A stretch of 64,000 nucleotides of DNA from Byssochlamys sp. IMV 00236. Lineage: Eukaryota > Ascomycota > Eurotiomycetes > Eurotiales > Thermoascaceae. Below are positions 47,698 through 60,451 of this stretch, piece after piece; within the stretch, counting starts at the first letter, position 1; every line of letters begins with the position of its first letter. The notes under the pieces were generated by a model. That model did no database searches, was not told where the DNA came from, and worked only from the letters and a program-made list of their open reading frames with translations. The DNA lies in NCBI GenBank assembly GCA_001931875.2, contig MSJH02000818.1, positions 310,001-374,000 on the forward strand. Reading direction: 5' to 3'. The position numbers were made by a program, and so were the translations under genes.

Positions 47698-47724
47698 CTA
47701 CCTACCTAGTACCTAGGTAGGTAG
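47698..47724. repeat. Perfect 12-bp inverted repeat, 3-nt loop
   Basis: The left arm CTACCTACCTAG (47698-47709) is exactly reverse-complementary to the right arm CTAGGTAGGTAG (47713-47724), with TAC between them. It lies about 655 bases upstream of the cipC-like ATG. Confidence 0.85.
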
Positions 47725-48273
47725 GGCAGATTACTCGACTGCGTAAGCGTGCTCTCTTCACTGTTGCGAGCTCTGATAGGCATATTCGCCAAGCTGGATT
47801 CGGGGACTATCTCTAGTGATATCCAGCCCGCACTCATCCACAGTTGGCAAATACTCTCCACCGCTGAAGCTCAATGACGGTGTTCCCCGTGGCAATCCCG
47901 AAGATCTGTTCATGGAGTTCAGACTCCACGTCCTTCCCGTCACGATCAATCGGAAGCTAGATATCTGAGCCCCGCGCCTCATCCATCTCGATAATACGCC
48001 GAGCCGATCACTCGAGACAGCTAAAAAGCTTCGCGGGTGAGAAGTGGGGACCGTGCCTGTGATCCGCGCTTCGATAGGGCGAAGATAGATGCACACCCAG
48101 CCTATGTGGATGATGAGGGACTCCAAGCACGAGGGTCATTATGGCTTCTACCACAGGGGTTCCTAGGGCGTCTTAGATTTGAAACGTCGGATGAGGCAGA
48201 ACGATCACGGAATCGGGAAAGGTGTTGCTGTCATGGTACGTGGCATACATGGTGCTGAGTGTCGGTGGGAGGG

Positions 48274-48297
48274 CATAAATACCCCTCCTCTGCCCCT
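48274..48297 (+). promoter_or_regulatory. TATA-like box and two CCCCT elements before the cipC-like gene
   Basis: CATAAATAC (48274-48282) lies about 100 bases before the ATG and is followed by CCCCT at 48282-48286 and 48293-48297, which are the complement of the AGGGG stress-response element bound by Msn2/4-type factors. This fits a stress-induced gene but is not proof. Confidence 0.4.
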
Positions 48298-48378
48298 CCA
48301 AGAGTATCTCTCTTTACCATCATCAGCACACTACAAACAAATCTACACACTTTTTCACTCTTCACCACATCTATCACA

Positions 48379-48819
48379 ATGGGTTTCTTCGGTAGGCCTC
48401 CCCTTTCTCTTTTATTTCCCCATGTGACATGATGAGCAGCATTGCTAACCAACCCCAAGACCAGTTCTCCGACAACCACGCCGAGTTTACCGGCTCTGAG
48501 CACAAGGCCGAGCTCTCCCACGAGCTGATTGCCGGTGCTGCCTCCTACGAGGCTGCTAAGGCCTACGAGAAGCACGTCGCTGAGAATGGTACGCATTGTG
48601 CTTCGCCCGTATACTTTTTCCATCACGATTGCTAATAATCCGCGTATAGGCCAGCCCCCTAGCCACGAGAAGGCCAAGGAGATCCTTGCCGGTCTCGCTG
48701 GTGCCTTCATTGACCGTGAGGTCGAGACCAGAGGCCTTGACTACGTTGACCGTGAGAGGGCCAAGCGCCATGCTCGCGAGAACATTGAGCAAGGATACAC
48801 CGAGGACTACGCCAACTAA
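48379..48819 (+). CDS. CipC-like small stress-responsive protein
   Basis: Three exons, 48379-48391 (13 nt), 48460-48588 and 48650-48819, give 103 residues. Donors are GTAGGC and GTACGC and acceptors CCCAAG and TATAG, in phase. The protein reads MGFFGDQFSDNHAEFTG, SHELIAGAASYEAAKAYE, SHEKAKEILAGLAGAFIDRE and GLDYVDRERAKRHA, the pattern of the CipC family (named for a concanamycin-induced protein of Aspergillus nidulans) and of bacterial DUF3759-like relatives. CipC proteins are abundant and induced by stress or hyphal growth; their molecular role is unknown. No targeting signal is seen. Confidence 0.92.
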
Positions 48820-51703
48820 GCGTTGGCTGTAGGATGATTGATGATGATAATGGCTATTGATTATGTTGTGCTCGACTTTCAAGTCTGACGCGTGATACCT
48901 TGAGTGTATTTAAGGAATAGTTGGCGTGCGACAAACGCCCAAATCAAGCCAATTGATGAATAGATCAATGATATCGCGGAACTTACCGTGATTCGATCGA
49001 TATATCTTCTGTTTTCTTCGATAAGACTGTCACTTTTCTTCTAGTAGCCAAGCACCCTACATCAGTAACACTGCCGTCTAGACCATGACAAGCGGAGGTT
49101 CCCATAGTACTGTACAAATTAATGTTGCGAGGTAATTCGACTATGGTCGACAGAAAGGCTTATTTCTGCGGCGCGTGTGCCCCCTGCGCATTCCTCTCGA
49201 AGGTTTTGACTGCATCGACGTTTTGCTTCAGCCATGCAGCCCCGTTATCAATGCGTCAATGCGTAACGCTGTCCTGCATGTGATCTATCAATCGCCCACT
49301 TTATGCACATTCTCACATCGTAGACTCAATCTGCTCTCTGGAGTCTAGTAGTGCCTCCCTTTATCCCAATGAGTTAAGCTTTCCATAAAGTCTGTCGTTA
49401 TACTTAGGTTACCAGGTCAAAGTTACAGAGTCCAAGCCTTCTAATGCATTATAAAGTTCACTCCCTGTGGCTCCACTCGTCCTGTCAAATCACGCTTAGA
49501 TATTGCGTGCTCGGGCTCTTTTGACCTATAACCTAGTTGGGGAAATGGGATATATTGTCAGTGTCGACTCTACGCGGGAAATGTTTACCATAAAGCTCCT
49601 TCGCATACCCGGCAGATCGGATCTGGAGATCTTATTGACCTATGTCATCTTGTGTCTGGAGGATAACTATACGTTACTAGCTGCCTTGATTAAGTAGGTC
49701 AATAGCGCCATGATGATCGGAGCACGTGGTCCTTTACCTACATTGGGGAATATGTATTGGTCGATATCCGAGTTTGTAAGAAAGCAATCCGGACCATTCG
49801 ATCCTCCCGGTTACTTTAATGCTCTTGCTTCTAGATGATCTGTTATGGTAAGGATTGTTCTTCTGCAGTGTAGCTATCATTTGAGCTGCTCTATCCTTGT
49901 AAGTTATTGAAATGGATACTTGGGAACACTCCATCTATATACCGCTATTCACCATTCTACATCTATATATTCTTACACACCGCGGATAGTCTCGCGCGAC
50001 ATCCCACTTTTGACAAATCATTGTCTAATAATGCCAATTTAAGGATTCATCTTTATTAATACTCGACTGAGCAAAAGGAATCACAGTCCACGACCCTCGA
50101 CTCTCACGGGGATAATTACCCAACAGAGTGTTATTCGAGAAGCAACACTGGGATGTTCTGTGGGGCTTTCTTGAAGTTCTCTGCTAGTGATGTATCGGCA
50201 ACCACATCAACGCAGATCGTATCTGTTCTGCAACCCGTACCTGCGTCTTCTGTGCGTAACACACGACCACGCAGCACCATCTGAATCACAATATCTCAAG
50301 TTTACGAGACCCGACAGGATTTTGCACCATACTGGATTGGAGGGGAATCTCGACCTACAAGTACGAACGTGGCTGACGGGCTGCCAAGGGGATAAGATCT
50401 CCATCCATACCTAATCAGGCTTAGAGAACCGGCGGTCAAAAAATGGGTTAACTAATTTCCCAGGCAGAAGAAAAAGCATCCCGACTCCTGACCGCGTGAA
50501 AGGAGGTGGCAAAGACGCCACACACGTGGTGGCGGCTGTTACGACAGTTGGGGAAGAATTATTCTGTAGAGCAGAGAGCCTCAGAGATGTGGGAGTCATC
50601 TGGCAACTGGGAAGATACAAGATCTCTTGATCCGGGGTAGGCTCGGTGAGCGAGTATGGTAGACTATCTTCCCTGGCAGATGTGATGTATCGGACAAGGT
50701 TACACAGGCTGGAAGTGGAGCATGGGACGAATAACCCTGCCGACAGAGAGATCGAGCAACATCGATACATACTCATATGGGGGCCATTTTGCATACCAGA
50801 TAGCGCCAGAAATTGCACGAGGACACAGCCTATGAGCATATCAACTTGCGTTGCACAATACGGGCGAGATTGCGCGCATACCATAGTTGGTTGATATTAT
50901 TATCTTGTCTGCCTAATAAAAAGCAAGTGCGCGTACCTAGGCTAGCCAAGAAACCGGGAACCTTGGGAAGACAGAACGTAGTAAGATGGATTGCCTGAGC
51001 TGAGCTGAGAGTAAGAGTACGGCTGAAGGGGAATAATCCCCAGTTCGGTATCCAGGTTGACGGCTCTCTCCGGCTTTTTTTCCAGGCACACTCTCGCCCA
51101 CGCCCACGAGTTCCCAGCGTTCTAGTAGTGGTTATCGATTATTATCAGCGTCTTCGTTGATGCTATTCTCACTATTATTGCCATTAGTATCACCGCCTAG
51201 TTAATATCGTATCGCTAAGGAGTCCCTTTTTCGCCCCGTCTCCACTCGGGGTTTTGTAGTTTCTGCAAGCTGGCTCTCCGGCGGTCTGCTGCTGTTGGCC
51301 CCCGAAATCCTCCACCGCCCACAATCCCGGAGCTTCTCTCTTCGACTCTCAGGGGAGACGCGCCGCACGAGGGAGTGGAATTGACCTTCGTGTCATACTG
51401 TGGTCCCTATACCACTCTGCCTACGCTGTATCCGGTATGTTTTCTGTGTAGGGAACACCTTTGAAATTCGCCTCATGGGATGATGATGTGCTGACGGCGT
51501 GCTCTCTCTTCTAGGCCGTTACTTCTTCCTCCGAGCGCCCATGCTTGTTTCCCACGAGTGAAGAAAGTCCCTTCTCTCCTACAGATCATCACGTCGAGTC
51601 CCTGAATAAGTCTCGACGGGGCGCGATTCACGGCTTTTCGCTATCGTCCGCTTAACCTGAGGGACGCGGCGCACACTGCCGCGATTCTCCTCAACCCGTC
51701 AAC
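48820..51703. other. cipC-like 3' region and hmg1 promoter/leader
   Basis: 2.9 kb without an intact gene. Short frames occur (for example 49503-49697 plus and 50411-50884 minus) but carry no motif. From about 51000 the sequence becomes C/T-rich, suiting the long hmg1 leader, in which a probable intron is listed separately. Confidence 0.5.
51435..51514 (+). other. Probable 5'-UTR intron of hmg1
   Basis: GTATGT donor (51435), GCTGAC branch (about 51490-51495) and pyrimidine-rich TCTTCTAG acceptor (ends 51514) form a textbook 80-nt fungal intron, located 189 bases before the hmg1 ATG. Removing it would also remove an ATG inside it. Inferred from splice signals alone. Confidence 0.6.
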
Positions 51704-54700
51704 ATGGCGACAAATTTCCTGCCAAGGAAGCTTCGAGCAAGCAGTACGGAAGATGCCCAGGAACCTAGTTGGCTGAAGCGTCGAGTGACCCCCATTCTGC
51801 AAGCTGTATCTGGCCACGCTTGTAGACACCCCATCCACACGATCGTGGTGGTCGCCCTGCTGGCCAGTACTACCTACGTTGGTCTCCTCGAAGGAAGTCT
51901 ATTCGAGGCAACTTCGCGCAACAACGGTCAATTGGATGTGGACTCGTTACTTGCGGGTGGTAGAAATCTTCGCTTGGGAGAGCGCACTGCATGGAGATGG
52001 CAGGTCGAGGACGGCAAGACGGTGGAAGGCAATGAGGTATGTGCTGGAGACAGTGTCGCAGGGATCGACTGGATTCTAATGCAGCATTATTCCAGATTTC
52101 TCAGCATCTTGCCCTGACTACGTTTATTTTTCCGGACACCAGCTCTAAAACCGAATCGACGGCACCTTTGGCTGAGGAGATCCCTCTGCCGGCCAATGCA
52201 TCTGCTCAGCCGGTCCCGCATACTCCCAACCTGTTCGCTCCTTTCTCTCACGATTCCTCACTTGCGTTTACGGTTCCCTTCGATCACGTCTCTGATTTCC
52301 TGAAGGCGGTTCAAGAGATCCCGGATTCCGCTACTGGTGAAGATGAGGTGGAGGGAAAGAAGTGGGTTATGAAAGCCGCTCGTGACTCGCGACTTGGATT
52401 CCGGAAACCGCTGAAGGCTTGGTTTTCTGACGCGTGGGGTTCCTTTGTCGATTTGATCAAGCATGCTGAGACGATTGACATCGTGATTATGACGTTGGGA
52501 TACCTGGCGATGCATCTGACATTCGTTTCTCTTTTCCTGTCAATGAGACGCCTAGGATCAAAGTTTTGGCTCGCCACAGCGGTTCTCTTCAATGGCGCAT
52601 TCGCTTTTTTGTTCGGTCTGCTTGTGACGACCAAGCTGGGTGTTCCCATCAACGTGCTCCTACTCTCTGAGGGACTTCCCTTCCTCGTCGTGACTGTCGG
52701 ATTCGAGAAGTCTATTATCCTCACGAGAGCTGTCCTTTCTGCTTCGACTGATACCAGACGCCAAGCACCCGGTGCTGCTGGACGCCCCAACTCGCCGAAA
52801 TCTATTCAAGAGTCGATCCAACTGGCTGTCAAAGAAGAAGGATTCGCCATTGTCCGAGACTACTGCATCGAGATCGCACTCCTTACAGCTGGAGCCGCGT
52901 CTGGCGTGCAGGGAGGCCTGCGACAGTTCTGCTTCCTGGCGGCTTGGATCCTGTTCTTCGACTGCGTCCTGCTGTTCACCTTCTATGCTACTATCCTCTG
53001 TATCAAACTTGAGATCACGAGAATCAAGCGTCATGTTGCTCTCCGGAAGGCCCTGGAGGAAGATGGTGTCAGTCAACGTGTTGCTGAGAATGTCGCTTCA
53101 AACAGTGACTGGACTCAAGTGGGTTCCGACGACAACAAGGCGAAGGAGGCTGGTGTCTTTGGGAAGAAGATCAGGGCGAGCAGTGTGCCGAAATTCAAGA
53201 TCCTGATGGTTAGCGGTTTTATCCTGGTCAACATTGTGAACCTCTCTACCATCCCCTTCCGGAACCCTGACCAGGGCGCGAGTCTCCCTGTTCTCTCGCG
53301 AATCTCCAACGTTCTGGCCCCTACTCCGATTGACCCCTTCAAGGTCGCTGAGAACGGTTTGGATTCGATCTACGTCTCTGCGAAGAGTAAGAAATTGGAG
53401 ACTCTAGTGACTGTGCTACCTCCGATCAAATACAAATTGGAGGCTCCTTCGGTTCACTATGGCCAAGCTGGTGAGAGTCGCGCGTTTGATATCGAGTACA
53501 CCGATCAGTTCCTGGATGCTGTGAGTGGAAAGGTGATCGGAAGTATGCTTAAGAGCCTCGAAGATCCCGTTATCAGCAAATGGATAATTGCCGCTCTGAC
53601 CTTGAGTATTGTACTGAACGGATACCTCTTCAACGCTGCCAGATGGAGTATCAAGGAACCGGAGACTTCCCGAGTCACCCCGCAAGAGCCTCGTGTGGAA
53701 CGCAAGGTCGAGTTCCAAAAGGTTGAGATCAAACAAGACGGCTCGACGAGAACTCGGGAAGAGTGTGAGGCCATGCTGAAGGAAAAGCGTGCGTCACTGT
53801 TGACGGACGAGGAGCTGATCGACCTCTCTCTGCGCGGCAAAATCCCTGGCTACGCCCTGGAGAAGACCATGGAAGATCAGAACATCATGAGCCGTGTTGA
53901 TGCTTTTACGAGGGCCGTCAAAATTCGTCGCGCTGTTGTGTCCAGGACTCCAGCTACTGCTGCTATTACCAGCTCTCTGGAATCATCTAAGCTTCCATAC
54001 AAGGATTACAATTACGGTCTTGTGCACGGTGCATGCTGTGAGAATGTTATCGGATATCTGCCCCTGCCTCTGGGAGTTGCTGGCCCTATGGTCATTGACG
54101 GTCAGAGTTACTTTATTCCAATGGCTACGACTGAGGGAGTTCTGGTCGCCAGTACAAGTCGAGGTTGTAAGGCCATCAATGCAGGCGGTGGTGCTGTTAC
54201 TGTGATCACCGGCGATGGTATGACTCGTGGCCCTTGTGTTTCCTTCCCCACACTTTCACGAGCCGGTGCTGCAAAGATCTGGCTCGACTCTGAGGAGGGA
54301 AGAAGCGTCATGACTGCCGCTTTCAACAGCACCAGTCGATTTGCTCGTCTCCAGACTATGAAGACCGTCCTGGCAGGCACTTACCTTTACATTCGATTCA
54401 AGACTACCACTGGTGATGCCATGGGCATGAACATGATCTCGAAGGGTGTCGAAAAGGCGCTCCATGTCATGGCTACCGAATGCGGCTTCGACGATATGAT
54501 CACGATCTCCGTATCTGGTAATTTCTGTGCAGACAAGAAGCCCGCTGCTGTGAACTGGATCGACGGCCGTGGCAAGTCTGTCGTGGCAGAGGCTATCATC
54601 CCGGGTGACGTTGTCAAGAGCGTCTTGAAGACTGACGTGGAATCTCTGGTCGAACTCAATACCAGCAAGAACTTCATTGGTAGTGCCGTCGCAGGAAGCA

Positions 54701-55221
54701 TTGGTGGTTTCAATGCGCACGCATCCAACATCGTCACGGCGCTTTTCCTCGCTACTGGTCAGGATCCAGCGCAGAACGTCGAGAGTAGCAACTGCATTAC
54801 CATCATGAAGAAGTAAGTCACTCATGAATTTAGAACTCACTGGCAGCCAATAGATGCTAACAATAGTTGTAGTGTGGGCGGTAATCTCCAGATTTCCGTT
54901 TCGATGCCATCGGTCGAGGTTGGAACTATCGGCGGCGGTACCATCCTTGAGGGACAGTCTGCTATGCTAGAGCTTTTGGGTGTCCGCGGCTCTCACCCTA
55001 CGACTCCTGGTGACAACGCGCGCCAGCTTGCTCGTATTGTCGCGGCTGCTGTTCTTGCCGGAGAGCTGAGTCTCTGCTCAGCCCTGGCTGCCGGCCACCT
55101 GGTCAAGGCGCATATGGCGCACAACCGCAGCCAAGCTCCCACGCGAGTGTCAACTCCCGTGTCCGCGGCCGTCGGTGCTGCGAAGAGCGCACAGACCCTG
55201 ACGATGACCTCGTCGAAGTAA
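51704..55221 (+). CDS. hmg1: 3-hydroxy-3-methylglutaryl-CoA reductase
   Basis: ER-membrane enzyme reducing HMG-CoA to mevalonate, the rate-limiting step of sterol and isoprenoid synthesis. Exons 51704-52036, 52096-54812 and 54873-55221 give 1132 residues, the usual size in Aspergillus. The N-terminal half has a first membrane segment (about 48-62) and a sterol-sensing domain (about 235-450) with FLLVTVG-like and FYATILCIK helices. The catalytic half has [16 protein letters not shown] (Glu760), [16 protein letters not shown] (Asp885), [10 protein letters not shown] (Lys925) and the C-terminal [10 protein letters not shown], with the catalytic His1097 and Ser1103 at the position of the AMPK-type phosphosite. 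[13 protein letters not shown] spans just past the last junction. The sterol-sensing domain implies sterol feedback. All catalytic residues are present. Confidence 0.96.
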
Positions 55222-57665
55222 TGAAAAAGAACAAAAAAGGGTTGCGTCTTGATGCGCGCTCACTTGTACATATAAAATGGGCTGGTATCATCAACGCGTC
55301 GATGTCCTCCTCCCCCTTAAAGATCTGTCGCGGTTACTTGTTATTCCGCCACTTTTCTGGGCCTGTCCCCAATCTGCATGACCAGCAAGAGATTTTATCG
55401 TCTTTTATTTTATATCATGTCTTCCTTTTTACTTGAACTGTCTGGATCGACTTGATATGCCATCCTCATCCATATGCCGCGCCATATGTATGTACAATGC
55501 CAGTGCCTTTGTTTTTTGTTTGCGTTTTCCGCATAGAGCTAGAAGTTAATGAAGAACCCGCTGAGGACAGCAGAGAAAGCAGAGAAATGAGAAGAAGAAA
55601 AAAAAGATACCCAGGATCAGTCGACCATGTATGGGCATATGGAACACAAATAAAAGGCGTACCTAATGTGTACAGTAATCCAGTATGGTAGTAATATTTA
55701 GCGTACAGATATACATTTACCTGGATTTTCACAGTAAGGAGAGGAGAACTGATATTTGACAATAATTGAATATTTCCCTCCATCCTTCCGTCCCCTTTAC
55801 CCCTAGTTACTATCCTGAGTACCTAACTGACTGACTGCAATTGCCAAAAACAAAGAGAACTACAGTACTATCTAGTATCCCTTGACTTGAACGCTAAACG
55901 TGACTGTCCACTGCCCCGACGCTTTACGCCTTACCCGCACGCGCGCGCCCTCTGCAGCTAGGTAGGTAAGAGTGTTGTCTTCTTCCTAGTAGTAATGTTC
56001 GAATGTATTTATTTGACAAGGAAAAAAAAAACAACGATTTATTTCGTTTCATTTCAGGGGAATGAATATACACGTGGTATTGATTAAAATAACTCTTTTT
56101 GCCTGCCGTACGTAGTATGGTCACGGATAGAATAATGATATGCAAAGAGAGAGAGAGAGTACGACGTTTTATGCATAGATGCTAAACCTAAATAGATAAT
56201 TATTATTATTATTATTATATAGGATGAAAGTTTCGAAAGAATCAAGTCCGTTAACAATCCGTTTCTTGGCGTATTGTACTGTACCTGAACAAGTACCTTG
56301 CAGGTATCTAATATTATTTTGAAGAAGAAACAACAATAATACGATTGGAATTGATTACCTGTAGTAGATAGATAAAGTATTGCATTATTGAATTCAAGTT
56401 CCCCAGGAGAGATACTATCTATCACCTTGGGTTTGATCGTTCTATTTCTTCTCTTTGGGCGATACTCTAGACGACAAAGTCAGACTGGCCCCAACGGGGC
56501 GGACCAGCGTCCGCCCCTAGTACCCTACTTAGTGACTTCGAGGAACGGTCTGGACTTTTCCAGAGTACGCAAGTGTGCTGGGGTTTGTGCACCTCAGCAA
56601 ACGGCCGTGAGCAACTTTCCGCTGCGGGTCAAAGCCGGCAGAGTAGCGATCAATCATCAGGGAGAGGAAAGAAAAAAAAAAAGGAACATCTTAATCTGAG
56701 CAGAGCTGAGGTATCTAGGTTAACTAACTGTCCCGATCCCTGAAGAAGGGGAGAGGTTAGGTTAAGTTAGATCAGATGCTTGAACGGAAAGGATCGAACT
56801 GACGGGTAGTCTAAAGGGATTATTATTGTTGTTCTTCTTGAACCCCTGCGCGAGGCGAGAGACACTGAGCGTCTCGCGAGCATCTTCTTTTCGCTTTGCT
56901 CAACAGCAAAAGACGGTTAAGAACTGGCAAGGTTTAGTTAGGGGGTTAGAGCTGACGAGGGATCGGGCGAATCCCTTGCGGCGCTACGCTTCGGGAGTCA
57001 AGTTCGACGGTGGCAGCGCTACACCACGCGAAACAGCCCCAGACCCTCTCAGAAAAGGGGAATGATTGACCTTCCCCCGTCTCCGACTTGTCACCACCGC
57101 TTGAAGGCCTACGGGGTTCTCTTTTCCACGGAGTATCTGGCAGTTCTCGATCCTCGACAGGCTTGTGCTTCATGCTGGTTGTTTCTTTGTCGCATGTCCT
57201 CTGCAGCGCGGCCGCTGTTTTGTTTTTCTTTTTTTGACCTTGTCCTTCATTGTCTGCTAGTCCTCCACTCTTTTGGACTTTCGACGCCAACAGCTTGTCT
57301 CCGGTCGTTTTGTTCGTACGGCAGTGGCTACATTGCGAAAAACAAAAAGCATAAAGAAACAAGTTCCCTTCCCTTTTATCGCGGAGCGCTTCTCAGTCCC
57401 TTGATTTAGTAGTCCGGCCAATTCGGATCAGACCTGATTTACGTCGACGTGCTCACGACCGCAGTGTACTCATATCTTGCGATACCGTTCGTACCGTTCA
57501 AGGACCGACTCTGGAGTCTCCTTGACAGCACGTCATTGTTTGAATGGAGCCTGGGAGGTTTTGATACGTTTCTTCTTTGCGACAATCTTGGATTGGATTG
57601 GATATAACAACACCTGTTGCGGGATCGCATAAGGGAAGGAAAGGATTGGAATTGGACGGTGCGTC
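55222..57665. other. hmg1 3' region and spaA promoter/leader
   Basis: 2.4 kb between two plus-strand genes. It contains an ATT microsatellite at 56198-56219 and, in the last kilobase, C/T-rich sequence suiting a long spaA leader. Frames on both strands lack motifs. Confidence 0.5.
56198..56219. repeat. ATT microsatellite
   Basis: Seven ATT units in non-coding sequence between hmg1 and spaA. No function assigned. Confidence 0.8.
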
Positions 57666-60451
57666 ATGAGCATCCGCGCCGGAGCCATGTCACCTGTTTC
57701 AGTGGATGGCAGCGAATGGTCTGGGATCGGGCAGTACAATAAGATAGACCCGCCTTTCTCTCCAACTCTATCGAGTCGCGGAAATCTGTCGACACCTCCA
57801 GTATCTGGTGGTCTCCCGGGACCCCCAAGCCTCAATGGACCTCCACGAGGGAATCCATCTCCGCCGAGTTCAGTGGCTGCACGATCGAGCGATGGAACAT
57901 TGGCAGATCAGCAGAGCAGACGATACAGAAAGATGGAGGAGTCCCTGGCGCAGCACTACAACACTCTGAGGCGGTTTCTTCAGGCGCCCTATCGAGACGA
58001 CAGGAGCCTGAAGCCCAACAAGGCTCGAGACAAGTTGTTGCGACTCTCCCCCACTCAATTCCACGAACTCAGTACAGATGTCTACGATGAGCTGGTTCGA
58101 CGACAACAGGCCATGCCTCCGCCTGGACGGTCACCCAGGCCGGACGTCCCTCCCTATCTACTACCCAGGCAGGAATTCCACGAGAAGCGAAACCAAGCGC
58201 GTCAGAAACTGGCTTCACTCCAACAGCAGCGGTTCAAGGACCTGGCCACGGACGTTTTCTGTGAACTAGAGCGGAGATTTCCTCAGTTCGCGGGAGCCGA
58301 CATGCCTCGTATGGGCAGTCCAGCCCCGAGTGTCCGGGGCGCGGGACGCGGTTATCCTCCCTCCCGGCCTGGTTCTAACGGTTATCCTCCCAACGGCTAC
58401 CCAGGCGGACCGCGAGCACCGTCTCGTGGTCCAGGTCCTGGAAGGGGTTATCCATCAGGAGGTCCTCCCCCTGGTCGTTTCCCCCCTCGCCAAGGTTCTC
58501 TGGGTCCTGCTAGCGTGAACGGCGACAGTCCTGACGGGCCGCTTGCCAAGTCCTTCCAGAGTAACACCATTGTTCCTAACAAGAGCACATTGGTCGAAAG
58601 TGACGACGATATTGGTGGCATAGAAGATGATTATGACGCACGCAGTGAAGCATTCGGATTGGACGGCGTTCTCCAGAGCAGCAGGCCAGGCACTGGCACA
58701 ACATTTGCAGAGAAAGACAAGAAGCTTTTGGCGGACAGCCAGTCTCAAGTGTCGTCGTTGCAGGAAAAAGTCGATGAGCTGGAAGCGTTGGTCAAAGAAA
58801 AGGACGAGGAAATTGCCAAGTTACGGGACGACCAGGATAGGTCTCAGGTAAGTCGGAACAGCACGGCATTAGGCACGGCATGTGGTTAGCTAACGGTATC
58901 CCGTAGATAAACGACACTGCAAAGCAGGAGTGGGAGGATGTCAGAGCGAATCTGGAGAGCAAAGTCTCACAGGCAGAGTCGCTTAATACATCTCTGCAAT
59001 CGGAGCTTGATAGGATGCGCATGGACCACGAGAGCAGAGAGCGAGACTTCCAGCTGCAACTGGATGAGGCCTCCCGTGGAGGCTCAGGGGACAGTGAGCT
59101 GCGTGCGCAGTTCGAGGAACTCCAAAGAAAACATCAGGCTCTCCAAGCTGATATGCAGGAGCAGCAACAAGTTACGGAGGAGGTCAGACAGGAGGCATCC
59201 AACTTCTTGAAGGAGATGAAGGCGATGTCAGAGCGCAGCAATATGAACTGGGAGAAGGAGGAGCAACTGTCGCGGGATGTGCACCGGCTTGAGGAGGAAG
59301 TCAAGGAGTGGAAGAACCGCTATGCGAAGGCCAAGACCCAATTACGGCAGCTACGAGCTTCGTCGGTTGTGATCTCAGGCATGCGTCCGGATGCTGGGGT
59401 CCTGACCAAGCAGAATGAGCTCATCCAGGAAGATGGCCTGGTCAAGGACATCCATGTGACGAGGTTTCAGATGTCCATTGACGAGCTCCTCCGTATCGCT
59501 CGATCTGGGGAGCCTGCACTGGTTCTTGATCAGATGAAGAGTGTTGTTGTTGCTGTCCGTCATATCACGCAGGATATGGCAGCCGGCCAAGGTAATGAAC
59601 CGAGTCAGCTGCGTGGAAGGCTCAAGACGAAGGTCTCTGCGACGGCAAACAACCTGATTACCGCCTCGAAGAACTATGCTCATGCTAATGGCCTTTCGCC
59701 GGTCTCCTTGCTCGACGCAGCGGCATCTCATCTCTGTGCTGCAGTCGTAGAGCTTGTTCGAACTGCCAAGATTCGACCGACCCCTGCGGACGAGCTGGAG
59801 GAAGCTGACGATGATAATATCGCTCCGATGCAATCACCAGGCTATTTCAGTGTTGCGCCCAGCCAGAACCGGCTCAGCAACAATGATTCCGTCTATAGCG
59901 CCATCAGCTCGCCTTCTGTGCGGTCCGTTAGAAACGCTGCTTCTCGCCGGCCCGGGTCACGCAATGGCATCCTGAACGGACAAGGTTTCCCAGCGAAGCT
60001 TTCGTATGGCATGAGAGCTCAAGATACTGATCTAGAGGAGCTTAAACTGCACCTCGAGGATCAGACCGAAGGCCTCGTGCAGTCCATTCAGGCTCTAGTG
60101 GCTAGTATTCGTGGTGAAGACAGCATTGGTACCATCCGCAGTCACATCTCAGCCATTTCCAACGTCGTCAACAACGTGGTTACCTCGACGGATGATGCCG
60201 CTCGCAAGCCCGGCGCCAACCCAGTCCTTCAAGAGCGCGCCGGTCCAATCGTCCAGACTCTTGCCGAGTGCCGCAACCGCCTTTCTCGTACTGGCGCTGA
60301 AGGCGAGGATGTCACCAACGCCGACCAACTGCGCGAAATCACTAGCAAGCTGCCGCCTATTGCATTCGAGATCGCGCGGGAGACCAAGGAGCTTGTGCAA
60401 CGGGTCGACCAAATCGACCTCGGTGCTAGCGATGAGGACGACTTTCGATGA
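57666..60451 (+). CDS. spaA: Spa2-family polarisome scaffold
   Basis: Scaffold of the polarisome at hyphal tips and septa; binds formin and MAP-kinase components in yeast. Exons 57666-58847 and 58907-60451 (donor GTAAGT, acceptor CCGTAG, phase 0) give 908 residues. A Pro/Ser/Gly-rich start is followed by two Spa2-homology (GIT) repeats at about 120-210: KLLRLSPTQFHELSTDVYDE and QKLASLQQQRFKDLATDVFCE. A Gly/Pro/Arg-rich linker, a long coiled coil (about 350-580; KVDELEALVKEKDEEIAKLR onwards) and a conserved C-terminal helical region (from about 600) follow, ending in acidic DLGASDEDDFR. The exon junction lies inside the coiled coil and keeps its heptad character. Confidence 0.94.

Larger units (their letters stand above)
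45054..48378. other. Large spacer, no intact gene
   Basis: 3.3 kb between the LPMO-like gene and the cipC-like gene. Frames of 60-133 codons occur on both strands (for example 45410-45811 minus and 46749-47117 plus) but none shows a family motif or a consistent splice structure. Present are a perfect 12-bp inverted repeat at 47698-47724 and AACT-type repeats at 47549-47573. It could contain further decayed genes. Confidence 0.5.
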
